Origin: Sporomusa sp.
GTDB lineage: Bacteria > Bacillota_C > Negativicutes > Sporomusales > Sporomusaceae
Assembly: GCA_029256645.1 (NCBI GenBank)
Contig: JAQSXM010000081.1
Coordinates: forward strand, 1 to 10,851
Reading direction: 5' to 3'
DNA length: 10,851 bases
Part shown: piece after piece, positions 6,362-10,851 of the stretch
Numbering within the stretch: position 1 is the stretch's first letter
Layout: each line of letters opens with the position of its first letter
Program-made: the position numbers and the translations under genes
The notes under the pieces: model-generated
What the model was told of the DNA's origin: nothing
The model's input: only the letters and a program-made list of their open reading frames with translations
Database searches by the model: none

Positions 6362-7390
6362 TCATTCCTTTCCCTGCGCCCGCCGCAATAAGTATAGAAA
6401 ATACGGTGCGCCCAAAAGAGCGGTTATAATACCGACACGAATCTCGGTAGCGCCGAACATACTGCGCCCCAGCGTATCACAGAACACCAAAAAGGTTCCG
6501 CCAGCCAATACACAGGCAGGCAGCAGCTTCCGGTGATCCGGCCCGACGACAAACCGCATCATGTGGGGGATAACCAGCCCGACAAAGCCAATACTGCCAC
6601 TGATACATACGGCCGCCGCTGTAGCTGTAGCCGCTAACCCCAGAAAAATCAACCGGTACCGGAGGACATGGAGGCCGACACTGCGGGCCTCGGTTTCCCC
6701 GAGCGCCAGAATATTCAAATGCCGGGCCATAAGAAACAAAATAATAACGGCGGCCACAATGGGGCCGATTGCCAGCGTAATATGCTCCCACCGCCGGTAG
6801 TCCAGACCTCCAACGATCCAAAAGAGATATTCCCGCAGCCGCTGCTCGTTCAGGATCATCAGCACAGCGTTTGTCAGGGCGCCTGTAAAGGAATTGATCG
6901 CTACCCCGGCCAATAACAGGACCATGACAGGAATCTTCCCCTGGCGAACTGCCAGGAGAAGAATAATGCCCAGGGCAGCAACAGACCCGATCACAGCAAA
7001 CAACGGCATGACATAGATGCTTGAACCGGTTATTCCCAGAGCAATGGCAATGACTGCCCCCAGAGCCGCGCCACTTGATAGTCCAAGTATCCCTGGTTCA
7101 GCCAACGGATTAGAAAAAATACCCTGCATAACCGCCCCGGATATAGCTAAAGCCGCACCAACCAACAAACCGGCAATAATCCTGGGCAGTCTGATATGCC
7201 AAATAACAGCATAGGTTTCTGCCAGTTTTGTATAATCACCACTTTTAAAGTCGGTACCGCCAGACACAATGGCCGAGTAGACAGTTCCGGGCGAGTAAAA
7301 GGTCTGTCCAAAACAAAGACTGCCCAAAGCAGTGAGAATACAAATAGCCACTAATAGGATCCATTTCGTTTGATTGCTCCATGTTTTCAT
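6362..7390 (-). CDS. FecCD/BtuC-type ABC transporter permease
   Basis: Inner-membrane permease for iron-siderophore, heme or corrinoid import, normally a homodimer with about ten helices per chain. The start is ATG at 7390, supported by AAGGAG (7403 to 7398) with a seven-base spacer; the frame is open to 7438 but without such a site. The product has 342 residues, normal for the family. Hallmarks are RLPRIIAGLLVGAALAISGA with MQGIFSNPLAEPGILGLSSG (about 68 to 107), LGETEARSVGL (230 to 240), and IGFVGLVIPHMMRFVVGPDH followed by RKLLP (267 to 291). The first 25 or so residues form the first membrane segment. Substrate is inferred: the adjacent cobalamin riboswitch and chelatase subunit favour a corrinoid or other metal tetrapyrrole, but siderophore cannot be excluded. 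The usual periplasmic binding-protein gene is not next to it. Confidence 0.95.
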   Translation of the reverse strand: MKTWSNQTKWILLVAICILTALGSLCFGQTFYSPGTVYSAIVSGGTDFKSGDYTKLAETYAVIWHIRLPRIIAGLLVGAALAISGAVMQGIFSNPLAEPGILGLSSGAALGAVIAIALGITGSSIYVMPLFAVIGSVAALGIILLLAVRQGKIPVMVLLLAGVAINSFTGALTNAVLMILNEQRLREYLFWIVGGLDYRRWEHITLAIGPIVAAVIILFLMARHLNILALGETEARSVGLHVLRYRLIFLGLAATATAAAVCISGSIGFVGLVIPHMMRFVVGPDHRKLLPACVLAGGTFLVFCDTLGRSMFGATEIRVGIITALLGAPYFLYLLRRAQGKE

Positions 7391-7468
7391 CAATATACTC
7401 CTTACTCTGCTGACGCACAGCCCATCGCCGGGATTCATCGCGATTGCCGGCAGACCTGGGAAACAATG

Positions 7469-7487
7469 TTCACCCCTGTCAGGTGAA
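7469..7487. repeat. Inverted repeat TTCACC/GGTGAA upstream of the permease gene
   Basis: TTCACC (7469 to 7474) and GGTGAA (7482 to 7487) give a 6-bp perfect stem with a seven-base loop. It could be an RNA hairpin in the permease leader or a DNA operator half-site pair. No T tract follows on the minus strand. Confidence 0.35.
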
Positions 7488-7521
7488 AAACCAAAAGCCC
7501 TTTTATATTCTTACCCCGAAA

Positions 7522-7541
7522 TTGCCATAAACATATGGCAA
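7522..7541. promoter_or_regulatory. 8-bp palindrome TTGCCATA-N4-TATGGCAA, possible operator
   Basis: A perfect 8-8 dyad with a four-base centre (AACA on the plus strand) lies about 130 bases upstream of the permease start and 54 bases past the tonB stop. The symmetry and length suit a dimeric transcription factor, or an RNA stem-loop without a T tract. It does not match a Fur or FNR consensus that I know. The regulator is unknown. Confidence 0.4.
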
Positions 7542-7594
7542 ACTATTCAAATAGGTTTGGGCCATGTCTTGTTCGTCTGCCCGCAATATAATCT

Positions 7595-8317
7595 CTAATG
7601 CAGCTTGAAGACTATTGGCAGCGTAGTCGAGCAGGCAATCGCCTGTCCGGTGTCGCGGACTTTGGCGGGAACAAAACGCCAGCGCTGGACAGAATCAGCC
7701 GCCGCATCGTCCAGCAGTTCATAGCCGCTGGATTTCTGCACACTGATTTGCCCGGCCCGCCCGTTTTCCCTAATTTCAACCCTTAGCACTACTGTACCCT
7801 CCTGACCGTTCTGCCGGGCTCTCTCCGGATAGGGTGGTTCTCTTTTTGATAAGATGTTGGGAGGAATAATGCCTTTTTCAGTACCGGTGCCACCGGCACC
7901 GGTTCCGGTACCGGATTGTCCGGTTCCCCCGCCGCTGCCTGCCGACCCAGCCTGTCCGCCGCCGCCGGCAGCAGCAGAGCTGTCTACAGCTACAACGGCC
8001 ATACTGCTGACTACTACAGCCGGTTCAGAAACAATCTCGTCAGGCACAACCACATCAGGCTGTACCTGCCGAACAACCGGCGTAGGAACGGGCGCTGTAA
8101 CCGCCTGACTGGTTTGCACCGGTGCAGCTGCCGCAGCAGCCGGCATCGGCGCCCCTTCAGGCTCACTGGCTAACTCCAATTCAATCACAGTTTCGGGAAC
8201 TGTTACCGGCAGGAGTGCCCTGACAGCCAGCCAGCCAACACCCATCAATACGATACCATGAAAGACCAGTGAAATAATCATGGCCTTGCGCCAGCGCGAT
8301 CCTGTCGCCCATTCCAT
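7595..8317 (-). CDS. tonB: TonB energy transducer
   Basis: Periplasm-spanning protein that passes energy from ExbB-ExbD to outer-membrane receptors. It has 240 residues: a short cytoplasmic start, one membrane anchor (about residues 13 to 35, with the His typical of TonB anchors in LVFHGIVLMGVGWL), a Pro/Ala/Val-rich spacer, a Gly/Ser/Thr-rich tract (about 118 to 146) and a carboxy-terminal TonB domain from about 152 to 240. In that domain, PPYPERAR (161 to 168), the GTVVLRVEI strand (174 to 182), SSGYELLDDAA (196 to 206) and VQRWRFVPAK (210 to 219) are diagnostic. The spacer lacks the classical long Glu-Pro/Lys-Pro repeats and uses a glycine-rich stretch instead. ATG at 8317 shares one base with the exbD stop (TAATG) and follows AAGGAAGG, so it is translationally coupled. 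Confidence 0.95.
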   Translation of the reverse strand: MEWATGSRWRKAMIISLVFHGIVLMGVGWLAVRALLPVTVPETVIELELASEPEGAPMPAAAAAAPVQTSQAVTAPVPTPVVRQVQPDVVVPDEIVSEPAVVVSSMAVVAVDSSAAAGGGGQAGSAGSGGGTGQSGTGTGAGGTGTEKGIIPPNILSKREPPYPERARQNGQEGTVVLRVEIRENGRAGQISVQKSSGYELLDDAAADSVQRWRFVPAKVRDTGQAIACSTTLPIVFKLH

Positions 8318-8727
8318 TATTTATCCTTCCTTTCTGTTGCAATCGCCACCCGGTGGGCCCCAGCCAGTTTCATTTCATCAAGTACCGCTACTACTTTTCC
8401 ATATTCCACCTGTTTGTCAGAGCGCAATACAAATACTACGTCATTTTGTTTGCTTACTTCTATCTGAACGCGTCTTTTCACCAGTTCCAGCGGTATTTCC
8501 TCCTGGTCGAACAAAATACGCCCTTCTCTGGTAACAGCAACGGCAACACTATGTGGTTTATCCGACTGTGCCGAGGCTGCCTGCGGTAAATTCACCGGGA
8601 TGGTCTGCTGATCAACCATATACAGCGTACTCATAATAAAAAACACAAGCAGGAAAAAAATGATGTCGATCATCGGAATAACCATAAGCTTAGGCTGGCG
8701 TTCCTGACGCAGGCTACGCAGTTTCAT
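8317..8727 (-). CDS. exbD: ExbD/TolR biopolymer transport protein
   Basis: Proton-channel partner of ExbB, with one amino-terminal membrane helix and a periplasmic domain. I chose ATG at 8727 (136 residues, MKLRSLRQERQPKLMVIPMI) because GGAG lies seven bases upstream; an in-frame TTG at 8754 is less likely. The essential membrane aspartate is present as Asp21 in PMIDIIFFLLVFFIM, corresponding to Asp25 of E. coli ExbD. The periplasmic part shows the usual strand pattern with VFVLRSDKQVEYGKVVAVLD. The gene starts 14 bases inside the end of exbB and ends sharing one base with the tonB start, so the three are made as a coupled unit. TolR is the main alternative name, but the adjacent tonB decides for ExbD. 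Confidence 0.95.
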   Translation of the reverse strand: MKLRSLRQERQPKLMVIPMIDIIFFLLVFFIMSTLYMVDQQTIPVNLPQAASAQSDKPHSVAVAVTREGRILFDQEEIPLELVKRRVQIEVSKQNDVVFVLRSDKQVEYGKVVAVLDEMKLAGAHRVAIATERKDK

Positions 8728-9349
8728 GGCGTTTCTCCGGCTTGATGTTCCCAATCAGTAAAATGCAGGTACGCTCAATATCTGTGATCAATGCGTCCAG
8801 ACGATGATTAAAATAGCTGTATATTACCATTGCCAGGGTAGCCACACACAGACCGGAGGCTGTGGCGATCAGCGCTTCCCCGACCCCGCCGGTGATAGCC
8901 TGCGGCTGACCGGCTTTAATGTTCATTACACTAAATGAGCCAATCATCCCAATTACGGTACCTAACAGGCCTAATAACGGTGCAATCGTTACAACAGTAT
9001 CCAAATGATTCAAATTTGTCCGCAAATGGGCTACGGCCAAAGCGGCTTCACCCTCTAACACACTCTCGATGTTAACGCTCCCGCGCTGTAAATAGTTGAT
9101 GCCCTTGCCGGCAACAGCAGCGGCGATGCCATTGGTCTGCCGGCACAGTTCGTAAGCGTCTGCCCAGTTGCCACGCTCTACTAAAGGTGTAAGCTGATGC
9201 GTAAACAGCTCCATGTCAGTGTTCATTTTCTTATAATACAAAAACCGTTCAGCACCAATTGCCGCCACCAGCAAAGAGCATGCCAGAATCAGATACATAA
9301 CTGGTCCGCCTTTATGAAACACACTAAAGCACTCTGCTATAAACTCCAT
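8714..9349 (-). CDS. exbB: ExbB/TolQ/MotA-family proton channel protein
   Basis: Three-helix inner-membrane subunit of the TonB motor. The start is ATG at 9349, where GGAGGAG (9361 to 9355) sits five bases upstream. ATG at 9382 is in frame, two bases after the chelatase stop, but has no ribosome site. The 211-residue product has a first membrane helix at about 16 to 36 (PVMYLILACSLLVAAIG), a cytoplasmic loop, and the conserved MotA/TolQ/ExbB region: APLLGLLGTVIGMIGSF (about 123 to 139) and ITGGVGEALIATASGLCVA (about 152 to 170). This is the short ExbB type without a periplasmic amino-terminal extension. It lies 35 bases behind the chelatase gene and overlaps exbD by 14 bases, which suggests one transcript from the chelatase gene onward. 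Confidence 0.95.
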   Translation of the reverse strand: MEFIAECFSVFHKGGPVMYLILACSLLVAAIGAERFLYYKKMNTDMELFTHQLTPLVERGNWADAYELCRQTNGIAAAVAGKGINYLQRGSVNIESVLEGEAALAVAHLRTNLNHLDTVVTIAPLLGLLGTVIGMIGSFSVMNIKAGQPQAITGGVGEALIATASGLCVATLAMVIYSYFNHRLDALITDIERTCILLIGNIKPEKRHETA

Positions 9350-9354
9350 AACTA

Positions 9355-9361
9355 CTCCTCC
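9355..9361 (-). promoter_or_regulatory. Ribosome binding site fixing the exbB start
   Basis: GGAGGAG lies five bases before ATG at 9349. It rules against the longer in-frame start at 9382 and is a near-perfect Shine-Dalgarno sequence of the kind common in Firmicutes. Confidence 0.85.
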
Positions 9362-9384
9362 GTTTTTCGGCCTTGCCGACATAC

Positions 9385-10851
9385 TTAAGGTAAATTTTTA
9401 ACGATATGCATGATATTCTTTTCAGAAAGCTCCCCTAAACTGTAATAAGTGGAGCCCATTTCCCTGGCAACCAGCCGTGCCAGCCCCAGTTTAACAAAAT
9501 CGCTTTCTGTATCAATTACCACACTATGAACACCAGCCATTTTTATTTTTCCGGCTATATAGAGAGCTTCAGCGATACTGTCACCCCCGCTGGCCGCCGC
9601 TGTATTCGCCCGCCCATCGGTAACCAATACCAATACAGGCTGCATTTCCTGTTCCTTCTTTTGGCGCGAAACCAGTACTGTCAACGCAGTAGCCAGTCCC
9701 TCAGCCAAGGGGGTCTTACCGCCGGTCGGTAAATGCCGCAAACATTTTTGCGCCAAATCCACACTGCGGGTTATCGGCAATAACACCTCCGCGGTCTGGC
9801 GCCGGAAAGCAATCAGTCCGACCTGATCGCGTTTCTGATAAGCATCCTGCAGCATGGCGCATACCGCGCCTTTCACTGCCCGCATACGCTCACGCGCGCC
9901 CATTGAGCCGCTTGCATCAACAACAAACAAAAAGGTATTACCAATCCGTTTTTCACGAATCTTTTGCCGCAGATCTTCCCGCTCAATCGCAATACAGCAT
10001 TTCCCTTTATCCCGGAACCGCTGGTACGGGGCCGCCGCCCGCAAGGTTGCATCAAAAGCCAGGTCGGTCACAGCACCACGCGGTATTCCGGCCCGAACAT
10101 AACGCCCCTGCTTTGTATCAGTGCGCGTCAGGCTGCGTTTCCCATTACCGCGCCGTTCCTGCCGGTCCTGCGGCAAAGATAACTCCATCCGTACAAATGG
10201 GAATTGGGTATCAATATCAGCCACCTTCTCCTGATCACTGCCGTCTGCAGGCGATTGTTCTGCGGCTGAGGGATCAGGCTGATCTTCCGGCTGTTGATTT
10301 TCCGGCTGCTCAAGCGGCGGCTGTTGTTCCGGCTGCTGATCCGAAGACTGATCTTGATTTTGTTCCTCTTCAGGTTGTTCCTGAGGCTCCGGTGGTGGTG
10401 GTTCCTGCTCCTGGCGCATGCGCTGCGGCAAAACATAGCAGGCTGCTGCTTCCATATCAACAGGCAGCAGGTAGTCCCGGCCAGCTAGTGCCGCAATGGT
10501 ACGGGCCGTCTCCAGCAAGAACAGCTCGGCCCGGTGGCCGGCAGAATGGGCTTTGGCACACATCTCGGCAGCCAATAACATCATCGTCTCCGGTATAACA
10601 ATTGCCTGCAGCAACTGCCTGGCGACTGCCACCTGCTGCCTAATCCCCGCAGTTAGTGCTGCGTACTGCAGCCGGAATCCTTCCGGGTCCCGGTCATAGG
10701 CCAAAATACGCCGTACAATCTCGGCCCGGACCTGGGCATCCTGCTCCCGGTCAACAGCAGCATACAAACCAAAACGATCTATAATTTGCGGTGACAAGGC
10801 CCCCTCTTCCGGGTTCATTGTGCCAATCAGGCTGCACACGGCCTCATGCCG
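9385..10851 (-). CDS. Chelatase AAA+/VWA subunit (fused ChlI-ChlD / cobaltochelatase type), 5' end outside window
   Basis: ATP-driven motor subunit of a class I metal chelatase, which works with a large CobN/ChlH/BchH-type subunit to insert metal into a tetrapyrrole. The frame is open to base 10851; an internal GTG at 10839 is not the start, because conserved AAA+ sequence continues upstream of it (RHEA before VCSLIGTMNPEEG). Visible in order over 488 residues: sensor-1 and arginine-finger region (LIGTMNPEEG and PQIIDRFGL), the helical AAA lid, an acidic Pro/Gln/Glu-rich linker (about 147 to 205), and a carboxy-terminal VWA domain. The metal-ion site has DASGSMG (about 312 to 318), a Thr near 380 in GGKTPLAEG and VTDGRAN near 410. 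About 150 to 200 residues (Walker A and B) should lie beyond the edge. Neighbouring corrinoid genes favour a cobalt or corrinoid role over chlorophyll. Confidence 0.9.
   Translation of the reverse strand, partial: RHEAVCSLIGTMNPEEGALSPQIIDRFGLYAAVDREQDAQVRAEIVRRILAYDRDPEGFRLQYAALTAGIRQQVAVARQLLQAIVIPETMMLLAAEMCAKAHSAGHRAELFLLETARTIAALAGRDYLLPVDMEAAACYVLPQRMRQEQEPPPPEPQEQPEEEQNQDQSSDQQPEQQPPLEQPENQQPEDQPDPSAAEQSPADGSDQEKVADIDTQFPFVRMELSLPQDRQERRGNGKRSLTRTDTKQGRYVRAGIPRGAVTDLAFDATLRAAAPYQRFRDKGKCCIAIEREDLRQKIREKRIGNTFLFVVDASGSMGARERMRAVKGAVCAMLQDAYQKRDQVGLIAFRRQTAEVLLPITRSVDLAQKCLRHLPTGGKTPLAEGLATALTVLVSRQKKEQEMQPVLVLVTDGRANTAAASGGDSIAEALYIAGKIKMAGVHSVVIDTESDFVKLGLARLVAREMGSTYYSLGELSEKNIMHIVKNLP

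Larger units (their letters stand above)
7391..7594 (-). other. 204-base gap between tonB and the permease gene
   Basis: The gap contains two perfect inverted repeats listed separately and the permease ribosome site (7403 to 7398). I see no convincing terminator, since neither hairpin is followed by a T tract on the minus strand, and no clear consensus promoter. It is the only large gap in an otherwise tight cluster and the place where a binding-protein gene often sits. Confidence 0.5.

Noticed and set aside
7502..7640. Open minus-strand frame running past the tonB stop (ends with NSLPYVYGNFGVRI)
   Set aside because: It reads smoothly for about 45 codons and could be a remnant, but no start with a ribosome site is visible, most of it overlaps tonB, and this length is expected by chance.
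9350..9382. Longer amino-terminal extension of ExbB starting at 9382
   Set aside because: The in-frame ATG lies two bases after the chelatase stop with no Shine-Dalgarno sequence, while ATG at 9349 has GGAGGAG at ideal spacing.
9903..10598. Plus-strand open frame of 231 codons opposite the chelatase linker
   Set aside because: It is the antisense shadow of the Pro/Gln/Glu-rich linker and VWA region. The opposite strand has clear family motifs, whereas this frame gives low-complexity Pro/Ala/Gln text with no recognisable domain.
10837..10839. GTG at 10839 as the true start of the chelatase subunit
   Set aside because: Conserved AAA+ residues continue in frame upstream to the window edge, and the Walker motifs needed for function must lie further upstream.
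1..10851. CRISPR arrays, tRNA or rRNA genes, insertion sequences, prophage attachment sites
   Set aside because: I saw no regularly spaced repeats, cloverleaf-like segments, transposase or integrase motifs, or flanking terminal repeats anywhere in the window.

Overview
All recognisable genes in this window lie on the minus strand, so the biological reading direction is from base 10851 down to base 1. The combination suggests a Gram-negative-type envelope (TonB, ExbB, ExbD, an RND efflux pump) with Firmicutes-like features: strong GGAGG-type ribosome binding sites, a DUF1835-like protein, and a cobalamin riboswitch that works by a terminator. My best inference is a diderm Firmicute of the Negativicutes (Sporomusa/Pelosinus type). 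This rests on gene content only, and a delta-proteobacterium-like anaerobe cannot be excluded.

Region 1 (10851 to 5093) is a compact metal-tetrapyrrole or corrinoid uptake cluster. In transcription order it holds a chelatase AAA+/VWA subunit (5' end outside the window), exbB, exbD, tonB, a 204-base gap, a FecCD/BtuC-type permease, and an ABC ATPase with an unusual C-terminal domain. ExbB-ExbD-TonB would energise an outer-membrane receptor and the ABC pair would move the substrate across the inner membrane. The chelatase subunit would power a large CobN/ChlH-type partner. Neither a periplasmic binding protein nor a TonB-dependent receptor is in the window.

Region 2 (5092 to 4386) starts 16 bases after the ATPase stop with a clear cobalamin riboswitch aptamer (P1 closed by 7 bp, B12 box present). 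It is followed by a perfect 11-bp terminator hairpin with a T6 tract and a plausible competing antiterminator. The genes immediately behind it are tiny: a 68-residue ORF that may be an amino-terminal fragment of a CobN-type chelatase, and a 51-residue single-membrane-segment protein that starts with GTG inside the end of the first. This is the least explained part of the window.

Region 3 (4292 to 1) holds a DUF1835-like protein of unknown function, then a membrane fusion protein and an RND (HAE1/AcrB-type) transporter joined by an ATGA overlap. The transporter runs off the left edge with 772 codons visible. Nothing in the sequence ties the efflux pump to the corrinoid genes beyond shared strand and proximity.
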